Counted from the first letter of the stretch, positions 8,809-18,819 are shown. The stretch is 64,000 bases of DNA from Candidatus Bariatricus faecipullorum (GCA_019118525.1 DWYV01000020.1:104606-168605), one strand, 5' to 3'. The notes: generated by a model from the letters alone, not told the origin. Numbers and translations: made by a program.

Positions 8809-8837
8809 AGTATAACACAACTTTCGGCAAAATGCCA
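8809..8837 (-). promoter_or_regulatory. Possible promoter of the grd operon
   Basis: TGGCAT (8832-8837) and TATACT (8809-8814) are 17 bases apart on the minus strand, about 65 bases before the riboswitch core. The -10 box is good and the -35 box is poor. It is the best candidate in the gap between the symporter gene and the aptamer. Confidence 0.4.
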
Positions 8838-8904
8838 GCGGTTTTATAGATTTCCAGGAAATCTTTCATTGCTTTTTTCTATAAATCTATTTCCGCTGTC
8901 ACTC

Positions 8905-10311
8905 TTATTTCGTACCTGCTTTTTTCTTCTGATTCGGCAGGAAATTATGGAAATAGTCATCATGTACTTTCTTCACCATAGCGCTTAATCCAAACAGACC
9001 GATGATGTTGGGGATAACCATCAGACTGTTGAAGCAGTCTGCCATGTTCCATACCAGCTCTACTTCCGCCAGGGAGCCGAGGAAGACACATACCGCTACC
9101 AGCACGGCATAAATCTTAACGGCTTTCGGTCCGAAGAGGTATTTGATATTGGCCTCGCCAAAGAAATACCAGCCTACAATCGTAGAGAACGCGAAGAAGA
9201 ACATACAGATAGCGATAAAGATTTCTCCGCCTTTTCCGTAAACCAGGGAATATGCATACTGGCTCAGCGCAGCACCTGTATAACCTCCTTCTACCACGTC
9301 ATAAGACAGCGGCAGCGAACGGGTCGTTACGATAACCAGAGCGGTCATGGTCAGTACGATAAACGTATCAATAAACACACCCGTCATGGCCACAAATCCC
9401 TGTTCTACCGGATGGTCCACTTTTGCTACCGCATGGGCATGGGGCGTAGAACCCATACCAGCCTCATTGGAAAACAGACCTCTTGCCACACCTTTGGTAA
9501 CAGCCAGCTTCACTGTGGCGCCGATGGCACCGCCGGCAATGGCGTCCGGTGCAAAAGCACCTACGAAAATCTCATAAAACGCCGTCGGAATATTTCTCCA
9601 GTTATAGAAAATAACAATCAGGGAGCCGACAATATAAAGAGCCGCCATAAAGGGAACCATCAGCTCCGTTACCTTTGCGATTCTCTTCATGCCGCCGGTT
9701 ACGATGAATAACGCAATTACAGCCACTATCAGGCCCATCACCCACTGGGGAATTCCAAATGCCGTATGGAAAGAAGAAGCGATGGAATTGGACTGTACTG
9801 CATTTCCCATAAAGCCAAGGGCAAAAATGAGCAGCACGGCGAAAATCGCGGCAAGCACTTTTCCGAAGGTGCCTTTAAAAGCTGCCCTTATATAGTAAAC
9901 CGGTCCGCCGGTTACCACGCCGTCCTCGCCCACCTGTTTGTACTTCTGGGCCATGATTGCCTCTGCGTAAATAGTTGCCATTCCAAGAAACGCGGCAACC
10001 CACATCCAGAAAATAGCTCCCGGACCGCCTACTGCGATGGCAGTGGCCGCACCGGCAATATTTCCGGTCCCAACCTGAGCCGCAATCGCTGTGGCCAGTG
10101 CCTGGAAAGAACTCATTCCATCATTTCCGGCTTCGCCTTTTTTGGAAAAGAGACCTCCAAACGTCCGCTTCATTCCTTCTTTAAATCCTCTGACCTGAAT
10201 AAACCCGGTCCGGATAGAAAACCAGATTCCGGCGCCAACCAGGCAGATAATGAGTACAATGTTGGACATATAATTCTGAATCGTCAATACAATGTTGTTT
10301 AATGTTTCCAC
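8905..10311 (-). CDS. Sodium:alanine/glycine symporter (AGCS family)
   Basis: About 468 residues from a GTG at 10311. I prefer this over the ATG eight codons upstream because AAAGGAGG lies between the two, at normal distance from the GTG. It is an integral membrane protein with about 11 helices. AGCS motifs are visible: LVGAGIWFSIRTGFIQVRG near the start, FQALATAIAAQVGTGNIAG, GAIFWMWVAAFLGMATIYAE, GLFSNEAGMGSTPHAHA and STIVGWYFFGEANIKYLFG. Members import alanine or glycine with sodium. The position immediately upstream of the glycine reductase operon makes glycine the likely substrate (inference). It has its own promoter and no recognisable riboswitch. Confidence 0.93.
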   Translation of the reverse strand: METLNNIVLTIQNYMSNIVLIICLVGAGIWFSIRTGFIQVRGFKEGMKRTFGGLFSKKGEAGNDGMSSFQALATAIAAQVGTGNIAGAATAIAVGGPGAIFWMWVAAFLGMATIYAEAIMAQKYKQVGEDGVVTGGPVYYIRAAFKGTFGKVLAAIFAVLLIFALGFMGNAVQSNSIASSFHTAFGIPQWVMGLIVAVIALFIVTGGMKRIAKVTELMVPFMAALYIVGSLIVIFYNWRNIPTAFYEIFVGAFAPDAIAGGAIGATVKLAVTKGVARGLFSNEAGMGSTPHAHAVAKVDHPVEQGFVAMTGVFIDTFIVLTMTALVIVTTRSLPLSYDVVEGGYTGAALSQYAYSLVYGKGGEIFIAICMFFFAFSTIVGWYFFGEANIKYLFGPKAVKIYAVLVAVCVFLGSLAEVELVWNMADCFNSLMVIPNIIGLFGLSAMVKKVHDDYFHNFLPNQKKKAGTK

Positions 10312-10377
10312 AACATACCCTCCTTTTCTCTGCATCCCCCATAGATGCTTTTTATAAATACTATGCCTCTATTTATT

Positions 10378-10406
10378 ATTATAATGGTTTTAGAAAATCT
10401 GTTCAA
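10378..10406 (-). promoter_or_regulatory. Promoter of the alanine/glycine symporter gene
   Basis: TTGAAC (10401-10406), 17 bases, then a perfect TATAAT (10378-10383) on the minus strand. It leaves a leader of about 60 bases before the GTG start. Confidence 0.7.
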
Positions 10407-10471
10407 CATCTTTGTCTTCAAAAACATTTTTTTGTACATATTGCACAGCTTTTCTCCTGCTTTTCCAAAAT

Positions 10472-10511
10472 AAAAAGGAGCGCCGGAACGGAAATACCGC
10501 TCCGGCGCCCC
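10472..10511 (-). terminator. Terminator after purB
   Basis: A 15-base arm (GGGGCGCCGGAGCGG on the minus strand) pairs with CCGTTCCGGCGCTCC across a five-base loop and is followed by TTTTTATTTT. It is about 60 bases after the purB stop and ends the long unknown-genes/purF/purB transcript. Confidence 0.9.
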
Positions 10512-10570
10512 TTTCGGACTCATACAGGTGACCCCTGTTTTCGTCAAATTGTCTAATTTTTCACATACTA

Positions 10571-12004
10571 TTACACGTTGATTTCGGCTTTCACGCCCAG
10601 AAGCTCTTTGTTCTTCTCCAGCAGGGGCCGGATAACTTTTTCCAGGTAGCGGGACGTCTGCTGGGGAGCACGGCCCACATATTTTGCCGGCTCCATCGTT
10701 TTCTGCAGGTCTTCCAGACTCAGATTGAAAGCCGGGTCTGCGGCAATCAGTTCCAGCAGATTGTTTTCCATTCCCAGTTCCTTCACATTTCTTCCGGCTT
10801 CCATGGAAAGTTCCCGGATTCTCTCGTGAAGCTCCTGACGGTCTCCTCCTGCCTTTACCGCGTCCATCATAATATTCTCCGTGGCCATAAAGGGCAGTTC
10901 GGACCGGAGCCGTTTTTCAATGACCTTCGGATAAACCACCAGTCCGTCCACTACATTCAGGCACAGATCCAGGATGCCGTCCACGGCCAGGAACCCTTCC
11001 GGCACGCTGAGCCGCTTGTTGGCGGAATCGTCCAGCGTCCGCTCGAACCACTGGGTGGCGGATGTGATGGCCGGATTCAGGGCGTCTATCATAACATAGC
11101 GGGAAAGGGAGGCAATCCGCTCGCTCCGCATGGGATTCCGCTTGTAGGCCATGGCAGAAGAACCAATCTGGGTCTTCTCAAACGGCTCTTCCACTTCTTT
11201 CAGATGCTGAAGCAGACGGATGTCGTTGGACATCTTGTGGGCACTGGCCGCAATACCTGCCAGCACATTCAGCACCCGGGTATCCACCTTCCGGGAATAG
11301 GTCTGTCCGGACACCGGATAGCAGGCCTCAAATCCCATCTTTTCCGCGATCATTGGGTCGATTTTATCAATCTTCTCCTGGTCCCCGTCAAAGAGTTCCA
11401 GGAAACTGGCCTGAGTTCCCGTGGTTCCCTTGGATCCCAGCAGCTTCAGCGTGCCGGCCACGTATTCCAGGTCCTCTAAATCCATCGCGAATTCCTGCAT
11501 CCAGAGTGTGGCCCGCTTTCCGACAGTGGTCGGCTGGGCAGGCTGGAAGTGGGTAAACGCCAGGGTGGGAAGGTCTTTATAGCGGTCCGCGAAATCCGCC
11601 AGCTCGGCGATAACATTCACCAGTTTCTTCTTCACCAGCTTCAGGGCCTCCGCCATAAGAATAATATCCGTGTTGTCACCCACATAGCAGGAAGTGGCTC
11701 CCAGATGGATAATGCCTTTTGCCTTCGGGCACTGCACGCCGTAGGCGTACACGTGGGACATAACGTCGTGGCGGACCACTTTTTCCCGCTCCTTTGCCAC
11801 ATCGTAATTGATATCGTCCGCATGCTCTTTCAGTTCCGCAATCTGTTCGTCCGTAATGGGAAGTCCCAGTTCTTTCTCTGTCTCCGCCAGGGCAATCCAG
11901 AGTTTTCTCCAGGTCCGGAATTTCATGTCCGGCGAAAAAATGTACTGCATCTCCCTGCTGGCATACCGCTCAGAAAGGGGACTCTGATATCTGTCACTGC
12001 TCAT
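10571..12004 (-). CDS. purB: Adenylosuccinate lyase PurB
   Basis: 477 residues. It cleaves SAICAR and adenylosuccinate to fumarate plus AICAR or AMP in purine synthesis. Fumarase/aspartase-superfamily motifs are present: [14 protein letters not shown] (catalytic His), the signature [15 protein letters not shown], and [14 protein letters not shown] near residue 100. It begins 20 bases after the purF stop, in the same operon, and is followed by a strong terminator. Confidence 0.96.
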   Translation of the reverse strand: MSSDRYQSPLSERYASREMQYIFSPDMKFRTWRKLWIALAETEKELGLPITDEQIAELKEHADDINYDVAKEREKVVRHDVMSHVYAYGVQCPKAKGIIHLGATSCYVGDNTDIILMAEALKLVKKKLVNVIAELADFADRYKDLPTLAFTHFQPAQPTTVGKRATLWMQEFAMDLEDLEYVAGTLKLLGSKGTTGTQASFLELFDGDQEKIDKIDPMIAEKMGFEACYPVSGQTYSRKVDTRVLNVLAGIAASAHKMSNDIRLLQHLKEVEEPFEKTQIGSSAMAYKRNPMRSERIASLSRYVMIDALNPAITSATQWFERTLDDSANKRLSVPEGFLAVDGILDLCLNVVDGLVVYPKVIEKRLRSELPFMATENIMMDAVKAGGDRQELHERIRELSMEAGRNVKELGMENNLLELIAADPAFNLSLEDLQKTMEPAKYVGRAPQQTSRYLEKVIRPLLEKNKELLGVKAEINV

Positions 12005-12024
12005 TTTTCATACCTCTCTTTTCT

Positions 12025-13458
12025 TTACTCTTCTTCAAACGCATGGGAAATGTCTTTTCCCGGTACTTCCATGGGATAGTTTCCGGTAAAGCAGGCGTCA
12101 CAGTAGCCAAGCCCCGGCACCATGTCCCGCAGTTTTTCAATTTCCATGTACCCCAGGGAATCCGCGCCTATCATCTGCCGGATTTCCTCTGTGGTGTGGG
12201 AATGGGCAATCAGCTGTTCGTTGGAAGGCACGTCCGTCCCGAAATAGCAGGGATAAAGGAATGGCGGCGCGCTGATACGCACATGCACTTCCAGGGCGCC
12301 CGCTTTTTTCAGCATTTTGATAATGTTGGCGCAGGTCGTCCCCCGGACAATGGAATCGTCCACCATGACAATCCGTTTTCCCCGTACCACTTCTTCTATT
12401 ACATTCAGCTTGATTTTTACGCTGGATTCCCGCTGGCTCTGTCTGGGTTTAATAAAAGTCCGCCCCACATAACTGTTCTTATGAAACGCCATGCCAAAAG
12501 GAATTCCGGATTCCTCCGCGTATCCTTTGGCCGCCATTAGTCCGGAATCCGGCACGCCCACAACCAGATCCGCTTCCACCGGATAGGACTGTGCCAGCGC
12601 CTTTCCGGCGGTAATCCGGGAATGGTATACATTGACCCCGTCCAGGGTGCTGTCGGTTCTGGCGAAATAAATATATTCAAATACACAGTGCCGCTGCTCT
12701 TCTTTCGGAATGGCCATTTCCATGTCCGAGGCAATGCCGTCTGCGGTCAGGGTGACAATCTCCCCGGGCTTTACATCCCGGACAAAATCCCCGCCCACAG
12801 CCGCGATGGCGCAGCTTTCCGAAGCCAGGAACCAGGTGTTGTCCCGTTTTCCGATGCAGAGCGGCCGAAGTCCCAGCGGATCTCTAGCCCCTATCAGTTT
12901 CCGGGGACTGGAGACCACCAGGGCATAGGCGCCCTTAATCTTTTTCATGGCGCCCTTTACCGCCTTTTCCGCCGTTCCCGCGTAGAGCCGCTCCCGGGCA
13001 ATGCAGTAGGCGATGACCTCCGAATCGATGGTGGTCTGAAAAATAGCGCCGGTATACTCCAGCTCGTGCCGCAGTTCCACGGCGTTGGTCAGATTTCCGT
13101 TGTGGGCGATGGCCAGCGTTCCCTTTACATAATTGATAACCAGAGGCTGGGCATTTTCTGCCCGGGTTCCTCCGGCCGTGGAGTACCGCACATGGCCCAC
13201 GCCCAGGTTTCCGCCCAGGTTTTCCAGGCTCTCCTCGTCAAACACCTCGTTGACCAGGCCCAGGCCCTTCTTAAAGCGGATTTTCCGTTTTGCCGAAGTA
13301 TCCGTCACTGCGATTCCGCAGCTTTCCTGTCCTCTGTGCTGCAGGGCAAAAAGCCCGTAATACACGGACGGCGCCACATCTCCTCCGTCCAGGTCATAGG
13401 CGCCGAACACGCCGCATTCTTCTCCAAGTCCCGTTTCCAGGTTTTCCAGTCTGCTCAT
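12025..13458 (-). CDS. purF: Amidophosphoribosyltransferase PurF
   Basis: 477 residues. It transfers ammonia from glutamine to PRPP, the first committed step of purine synthesis. A short propeptide precedes the N-terminal nucleophile Cys15 in GEECGVFGAYD, followed by FALQHRGQESCGI and GHVRYSTAG of the Ntn glutaminase domain. The PRPP-binding motif is RIVMVDDSIVRGTT. It starts 3 bases after the stop of the TPR-like gene, so it is tightly coupled to the three unknown genes upstream. No purine riboswitch or PurR-box is apparent directly before it. Confidence 0.96.
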   Translation of the reverse strand: MSRLENLETGLGEECGVFGAYDLDGGDVAPSVYYGLFALQHRGQESCGIAVTDTSAKRKIRFKKGLGLVNEVFDEESLENLGGNLGVGHVRYSTAGGTRAENAQPLVINYVKGTLAIAHNGNLTNAVELRHELEYTGAIFQTTIDSEVIAYCIARERLYAGTAEKAVKGAMKKIKGAYALVVSSPRKLIGARDPLGLRPLCIGKRDNTWFLASESCAIAAVGGDFVRDVKPGEIVTLTADGIASDMEMAIPKEEQRHCVFEYIYFARTDSTLDGVNVYHSRITAGKALAQSYPVEADLVVGVPDSGLMAAKGYAEESGIPFGMAFHKNSYVGRTFIKPRQSQRESSVKIKLNVIEEVVRGKRIVMVDDSIVRGTTCANIIKMLKKAGALEVHVRISAPPFLYPCYFGTDVPSNEQLIAHSHTTEEIRQMIGADSLGYMEIEKLRDMVPGLGYCDACFTGNYPMEVPGKDISHAFEEE

Positions 13459-13461
13459 CTT

Positions 13462-14223
13462 CTACCCTCTTCTATATTCTCGTTTCCATTCTTCCAGTAA
13501 CTCACGGGAGGGTTCTATCTCAACTCCCTTTCTGGCATCTGCGATTTTTACGGCCAGCCGGTTGTCCACATCCAGCAGCACGTCATTTTCCGTAATCATC
13601 TTCTGGTACTCATCCACGGGAAGGTACCGGTAGCAGGCATAGAGATAGCCTTCCAGCATTCTGGGGTCTTCGCAGATTTTATAGGCCCGCTCGTACATTC
13701 TGGCTGCCTCTTCATAGAGAAACGCCTTTCCGTAAGCACCTGCCAGGCAGGCGCACACCCGGCCGTAAAACCGGGACCCCACGGAATCGTCCTTCTCTCC
13801 GTTCAGAATCGACATATATACCAGAATCGCCGATTCCAGTTCCCCGCTTTCCATCAGGGAATCCGCCTTAAATTTCTGGCGTTCCACTTCCTTCTGATTT
13901 TTCAGTTTTTCCAGCACATTCTGAATGTGCTTCAGTTCTCCCGGCGTATAGATGTGGGATTCATTCAGAACACTGAGAACGAACTGCTCCACGGAAGCAT
14001 GATTTTTCAGAAGCTCCATCAGGTGGGCAGCCAGCTCAGGCAGCTCCAGTTCCTCCTCTATCCACCGGCAGAGCTGTTCGTTGATAATCGTGTAGTCTAT
14101 CAGATACAGATTATTGCACAGATAGTAACAGAGCTCCTCTATCGTGTAGATTCGTTTATGAATACGGGAAATCTCGTATGGCTGTTTTGCTTTTTTCTTA
14201 TGACAAAGAATTAAACTGCCCAT
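13462..14223 (-). CDS. TPR-like protein of unknown function
   Basis: 253 residues, no family recognised with certainty. The first 60 residues carry YEISRIHKRIYTIEELCYYLCNNLYLIDYTII. A charged helix around QNVLEKLKNQKEVERQKFKAD comes next. The C-terminal half looks like two or three TPR-type helical pairs (ADSLMESGELESAILVYMSIL, AYGKAFLYEEAARMYERAYKI). It has no signal peptide or membrane helix. AGGAGG lies 5 bases before the ATG. It overlaps the end of the upstream gene by 26 bases and stops 3 bases before purF. It may be an adaptor for the two larger proteins encoded upstream (inference). Confidence 0.8.
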   Translation of the reverse strand: MGSLILCHKKKAKQPYEISRIHKRIYTIEELCYYLCNNLYLIDYTIINEQLCRWIEEELELPELAAHLMELLKNHASVEQFVLSVLNESHIYTPGELKHIQNVLEKLKNQKEVERQKFKADSLMESGELESAILVYMSILNGEKDDSVGSRFYGRVCACLAGAYGKAFLYEEAARMYERAYKICEDPRMLEGYLYACYRYLPVDEYQKMITENDVLLDVDNRLAVKIADARKGVEIEPSRELLEEWKREYRRG

Positions 14224-15487
14224 TGCTTCCTCCTAGTTCAATGACTTTTTCCACCGAAAATCCGGTGGACGGGAAAAATTCCCCAAAGCCCACATCCTCA
14301 AAAATGATATGGCAGGTGCGCTCGTCCGAAAAACGGGTCTGAATCTTCAGGCGGAGCGCATAGTTCTTCCGGTCCGGCAGACCATCAAAGGAGACAGTCT
14401 CCACCCGGAGTTTCCCGGTAACCAGGGATTCCACGTGAATCTCAATGTCCTCCGTGTCCTCCAGCAGCACCTCAATCTGCCGGTCGGCCTCATACCAGTG
14501 GGCGCCCCAGGGCACCAGGGGATACCATCCCTCCTCACCCCTTACCCGCATCTTCAGACAGATCTGCTCGGTCATCTTGGTCTCATCCAGATACACCGGC
14601 TCCTCCTCCGGCGTGCTGTCTTCCAGCCGCCTTCTGGCAGTATAGCAGGCTCCCTTGCTGTAAAGATTGTTTCCCATAAATGCCCGTCTTCCGTTGCAGA
14701 GCACCCGAAGCGAATTGGGATACCAGTTATTTTCAAATCCGTCCCCCGTGAGAAAGACGGAGGACACCAGCTTTTTATCAAATACACTCTGTATAAAATG
14801 CTTAAAATGTTCGTCCGCGGCTTTCGCCTTGTCCACATTCAGAACCGGATACACGGACTCCAGCTCTTCCATCTGGGCTTCCGCCACCTTGTCCACCGTG
14901 ACAAAGCGCTCCTTGCCTGTCCGGAAACCGGTCTTCAGTTCCCGCAGCATATAGGCCCGGATAACATCCTGGTCACAGTAAAACAGGGCCGCCTCATACT
15001 GCCACAGCTCCTTGGGCTGGTTAAACATATAATGGCAGAAGCTCTCCTTGTAATCCTGAACGTAGATAGCGTCTTTGCGGATTCCCAGCCGCTGTCCGAT
15101 TCCTTTCAGCAGATACCGGATGTCCTCGCTCATCTCCGGCACCGTGAAGGTCAGACTGTCTATCACCTGAAAATCCTGAAGCGTCTGCCGGATAAATTCA
15201 GCCAGAAGCCACACCGCCTCAAATTCCCGTCCGGCAATCTGAAGCCTTTCTTTTTTCAGGGCGCTCTCCCAGATATCCGTCACCGTGACGCTTCCCCTTA
15301 CGGTATTCATCCGCACGGCGTTTCTTCCGTAGGTCCATTCGTCTTTATAGTAGTTCATCACCAGGGGAATCTGATGGCTGTCTCCTCCGGTTTCCAGCGT
15401 CTCCGGTTCCAGCGTGTCCTTATTGTCATAGCTTATCTGGCAGATTTTCGAATTGATATCGTATCCGATGATACTTCCCTGCCCCAT
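14198..15487 (-). CDS. Actin/Hsp70-like protein of unknown function (resembles DUF5716)
   Basis: 429 residues. The N-terminus SIIGYDINSKICQISY resembles the phosphate-1 loop of the actin/Hsp70 ATPase fold (IGxDxGxxxxxxxY). Later VSSVFLTGDGFENNWYP resembles the second nucleotide-binding turn (ILVGGxS-like). The last third, after about residue 290, is beta-rich (IHVESLVTGKLRVETVSFDG, ALRLKIQTRFSDERTCHI). No transmembrane helix is visible. From memory this matches a family of unknown function (DUF5716) found in Lachnospiraceae; I cannot check that here. AAAGGAGG precedes the ATG. It lies 26 bases after the giant gene and overlaps the TPR-like gene, so the three are co-expressed. Confidence 0.8.
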   Translation of the reverse strand: MGQGSIIGYDINSKICQISYDNKDTLEPETLETGGDSHQIPLVMNYYKDEWTYGRNAVRMNTVRGSVTVTDIWESALKKERLQIAGREFEAVWLLAEFIRQTLQDFQVIDSLTFTVPEMSEDIRYLLKGIGQRLGIRKDAIYVQDYKESFCHYMFNQPKELWQYEAALFYCDQDVIRAYMLRELKTGFRTGKERFVTVDKVAEAQMEELESVYPVLNVDKAKAADEHFKHFIQSVFDKKLVSSVFLTGDGFENNWYPNSLRVLCNGRRAFMGNNLYSKGACYTARRRLEDSTPEEEPVYLDETKMTEQICLKMRVRGEEGWYPLVPWGAHWYEADRQIEVLLEDTEDIEIHVESLVTGKLRVETVSFDGLPDRKNYALRLKIQTRFSDERTCHIIFEDVGFGEFFPSTGFSVEKVIELGGSNGQFNSLS

Positions 15488-15513
15488 GCACCTTATCCTC
15501 CTTTAGTATGCTG

Positions 15514-18500
15514 CTAATATGCTACAAATATCTGTTCCGCAAGCGTTTTTTCCGCGGCATATTCATGCATGGCCACAGAAAGCGCTTCCGATTTCAGTCC
15601 CACCATATCGTTGAGCCGTCCGTACCGGCCAATCGGTTTTACCTCCCTTGGCTCGTACACCTTTTTCTCCGTAACCGTCACATGACCGTCGTTTGTCTCT
15701 GTAAAATAGTACCGCAGTGTCTCGTCGCCAAAAAGGATAAAGGTCTTTATGTAAGTATCCTCGTAGGCAGGAACCAGCACTTCCTGCTGATAGTTCATGC
15801 CCTCTCCTTCCCCGCTCCGGATCTGCCAGGATATGCTTACCCGGCTGCCGGGTTTCGCATGGTAGGAAATCATGGTCTTATCATAAAGCTGTACCTCCCG
15901 AAGCCAGCCTTCCGGATATTCCATATAGAAGGGGAAATACAGCTGCTTCTCGCACATTTCCCGCAAAAATTCCCGAAGCATGGGTTCCAGCTCCTGGTGT
16001 ACCTCCCGGGAAGAGTAATACTTCAGCAGGGCAATCTTGCAGATGTCCGCCAGGTCTTCATCCTTCCGGTACTCATTTGCGATAATGGAAAAGACGCAGC
16101 CTTTTACCTGCCTTCCGTTCACCACATATTCCCGGGAAACATAAGCCAGGTACGCCTGCTTCAGGCGGAAGTAGGTACGTCCGTCATAATAGTCTTCAAA
16201 TATTTCTTCCTCTCCGAACATCATCTCGGAAAACAGCATCTGCGTGATGATACGCTCGGAGAGCTTATAGGTCGTCACATCATAGTCGCGGGCCGTATGC
16301 CATACCCGCTTCATGTCGCCGGTGGCGCCGCAGTAGTATTCGGCCAGATAGGTCAGTGTGGCCTTGTCAAACAAATCTCTCCGGAACAGCTCGAAACAGA
16401 GGTAGCTGAGGAAGTCGTCCTCCTCATACCCCTCTTCCCGGATCCGCATACTGCAGAACCGGAACACGTCCTCCTCTTCGAAAGCATCCAGTCCGAACTC
16501 CTGCAGGTTTTTCCAGTTCAGCTCCTCCTGCTCCCGCTTTCGGACGTCCACATTCTCTTCCTGGTATTTCCTGCACACATCCATAAACCGGCTTTCGTAG
16601 AAAAGCCGCATGGTCTCGTAGGGAATGGAGTCCATGTAATGGCGGCCGTCCCGTGCTTCCCACACAATCCGGGAATCCCTGCTGTAAAGGTAGACAATGG
16701 TTCCCTCCGGATTATAGGGCACTCTCTGTCGGATAGAACCGTCCGGCTCAATCACCAGAACATAGGCCATGCTGGTCATGGTTGTCTTCACCTCGTAGGC
16801 ATGGCACAAATCGTACATGGCGCTGATGCGCTCCGGCGTCATCTCCCGCTCAGAGCAGCAGCGTTTGTAGATAATCCGCAGAGACTCGTTGATTCTCCGG
16901 CGTTCCAGCTGCTCCCAGGCAAACCGCTCCATCTGCTCCCGGTAAGCCCCGTAGAGCTCGCCCGCTTCGTCCTGGTACTGAATCATGCTGGCATAAAGAA
17001 GCGCCGCCTTCCGGTAATTCAGCGTGTTCCCGTGCATGAAATACAGATATACGGAACGGGGAAAATCCTTTTTATAATTCTTTTCGTCAATGGTCATCAT
17101 GTAGTATTCATAAAGCTGGGCGATTTTCAAATCTTCCTCCACGGCCTTTTCATACCACACAAAGTACTCCTGCTCTGTCCGGTTTCCCCGGATAAGCTGG
17201 GTACAGATGGCGGTCAGAATCATGGAGTCCCCATAGAGCTCATAGCACCCCTTCAGCACCCGGTAGAGTCCCTTGTCAAAGTTTCTCTGCTGGGTAGCCA
17301 GATTGGCTGTATAAAGAGCAATCTCCTTGGTCATCAGCCGGTATTTTACTGCAAAATTCAGAATCTGAATTTCAAAGGACGTCAGCTTTTTCAGGCACGT
17401 GGGGTGTTCCAGAAAACACCGGTATGCCTGCCAGTACAGGGCTATCTGATTGGAACGGTTGTAGAAATGACGCTCCAGCACGTGAAGCCGGTTCGTATAG
17501 TTTTTGTATTCCGGATCCAGGTCCACCAGCATACAGACCAGCTGCCAGGAACGGGGCCGCTTCATGTACGCCTTGTTCAGTTCCTCCACCACCCGGTTCA
17601 CGTGGCTTCCGGTCTTCCGGACACGCGCCGTCAGGTACAGGTAATACGCTGATACAATGGGGTCCTTCCCAATGGAAAAACGGCTGTAATTATAGTTGTC
17701 CAGAATGTCGCCCGCCTCTTCTTCCTCCCTGGTCAAAATGTGCAGGTGGGCGTCAATCAGCGGATAGATGTCCGTGTCGCCGGAATAGATGTCCAGCCGT
17801 CCCAGCTGGCTTCTCGTCTCGTCCGCCCAGTCCTTCAGGGAATTTCTGCCGCCCATGCAGGCCAGATAGCCTTTGATAACACCGGCCACAATCATATCCG
17901 CTTCCCTTCTGCCCGGCGCATGGTCCTTATGGTTGGCCACCATCACCTCATAGGTCAGACTTTCATAAGGCGTCTCAAAGGTGATCCTTCCGAAATTGTT
18001 TCCCGCGTGGTTTTTCTCCGGGTGTACAATATAACTGAAATCAAACAGGTTCCCCACGAAATCTTCCGTAGAGAACTGGTCCTTGCTAATCTGGATAAAA
18101 TCGCCGTCCACATGAACCTTTACCTGCATATAGCCCCAGGTGTTCTTGGTAAAGTGGATAATCTCCCTGGTCGCCTCCTTCAGGTTCCGGAACGTGCGGT
18201 GCGTCCGGCCCATGGTCAGAAAGATGCATTCCTTCTGCTTGATGGCCACCAGAAATTCTTCCATGGCCTGCTCTCCCAGGGACCATTTGCGCATATTGTC
18301 ATAGAGGGCCCGGATTCTCGGCTCCTCGTATTTTATCACCTCATAAAAATCCCGGGAACGGAAAAGACGCTGGGCTTCGGTAAAGTCCTGAATGGCCAGT
18401 TTTTTAAAATCCCGGACATTCTGTACTTTTCCATAGGAAGTCATGATGTACGGCTTCTCAATAATCGCCGTAAAGGTAATCTCATATTCTCCGCCGTTGC

Positions 18501-18819
18501 AGACGATGGTGAATTTCCCCTGTTCCACATGTCCCGGCTTCAGTCCCCTGCCGTCGTAGGTGAAGTTAATCTCAACCGGATTCCCCTCAAATCCCTGCTC
18601 TGCAAGGTGCACACGAAAAGAAGAAGAATAGACGAGTCCTCTTACGTTTCCTTCTTTCCGGTTTTTCAAAACAAAGCTTCCGCTGGCTGTCTCGCCCTCT
18701 CCAATCGACAGAATCAGATGGGTCTCCGGCAGGACTACGTCCGGATATGCCATGCGGAAGTCTCCTTTGGAAAATTTTTTAATTTTATTCTTCAAAGTTC
18801 TGCCACCTACTTCTTGCAT
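15514..18819 (-). CDS. Giant helical-repeat protein of unknown function (resembles DUF5717)
   Basis: Up to 1101 residues. The ATG at 18819 lacks a ribosome site. A TTG at 18795 (giving LKNKIKKFSKGDF) has GTAGGTGG just upstream, and an ATG at 18753 follows AAAGGAG; I favour the TTG but list the longest frame. Residues 30-140 look like beta-sandwich modules (ETASGSFVLKNRKEGNVRGLVYSS, EYEITFTAIIEKPYI), like an NEAT/Ig or chaperone-substrate region. Most of the remainder is alpha-helical and rich in Tyr/Arg/Leu (AYMKRPRSWQLVCMLVDLD, LYRVLKGCYELYGDSMIL), like SEL1/TPR arrays. The C-terminus is again beta-rich and ends at AEQIFVAY. No signal peptide or membrane segment is visible. From memory it matches DUF5717, a Lachnospiraceae family. 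Function unknown. Confidence 0.82.
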   Translation of the reverse strand: MQEVGGRTLKNKIKKFSKGDFRMAYPDVVLPETHLILSIGEGETASGSFVLKNRKEGNVRGLVYSSSFRVHLAEQGFEGNPVEINFTYDGRGLKPGHVEQGKFTIVCNGGEYEITFTAIIEKPYIMTSYGKVQNVRDFKKLAIQDFTEAQRLFRSRDFYEVIKYEEPRIRALYDNMRKWSLGEQAMEEFLVAIKQKECIFLTMGRTHRTFRNLKEATREIIHFTKNTWGYMQVKVHVDGDFIQISKDQFSTEDFVGNLFDFSYIVHPEKNHAGNNFGRITFETPYESLTYEVMVANHKDHAPGRREADMIVAGVIKGYLACMGGRNSLKDWADETRSQLGRLDIYSGDTDIYPLIDAHLHILTREEEEAGDILDNYNYSRFSIGKDPIVSAYYLYLTARVRKTGSHVNRVVEELNKAYMKRPRSWQLVCMLVDLDPEYKNYTNRLHVLERHFYNRSNQIALYWQAYRCFLEHPTCLKKLTSFEIQILNFAVKYRLMTKEIALYTANLATQQRNFDKGLYRVLKGCYELYGDSMILTAICTQLIRGNRTEQEYFVWYEKAVEEDLKIAQLYEYYMMTIDEKNYKKDFPRSVYLYFMHGNTLNYRKAALLYASMIQYQDEAGELYGAYREQMERFAWEQLERRRINESLRIIYKRCCSEREMTPERISAMYDLCHAYEVKTTMTSMAYVLVIEPDGSIRQRVPYNPEGTIVYLYSRDSRIVWEARDGRHYMDSIPYETMRLFYESRFMDVCRKYQEENVDVRKREQEELNWKNLQEFGLDAFEEEDVFRFCSMRIREEGYEEDDFLSYLCFELFRRDLFDKATLTYLAEYYCGATGDMKRVWHTARDYDVTTYKLSERIITQMLFSEMMFGEEEIFEDYYDGRTYFRLKQAYLAYVSREYVVNGRQVKGCVFSIIANEYRKDEDLADICKIALLKYYSSREVHQELEPMLREFLREMCEKQLYFPFYMEYPEGWLREVQLYDKTMISYHAKPGSRVSISWQIRSGEGEGMNYQQEVLVPAYEDTYIKTFILFGDETLRYYFTETNDGHVTVTEKKVYEPREVKPIGRYGRLNDMVGLKSEALSVAMHEYAAEKTLAEQIFVAY

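Noticed and set aside
10299..10547. Small minus-strand frame overlapping the symporter promoter
   Set aside because: It covers the purB terminator, the symporter promoter and ribosome site; no conserved sequence.
15508..17652. 714-codon plus-strand frame opposite the giant repeat protein
   Set aside because: Only the minus strand has a promoter, ribosome site and continuous domain structure. The plus frame arises from codon bias.
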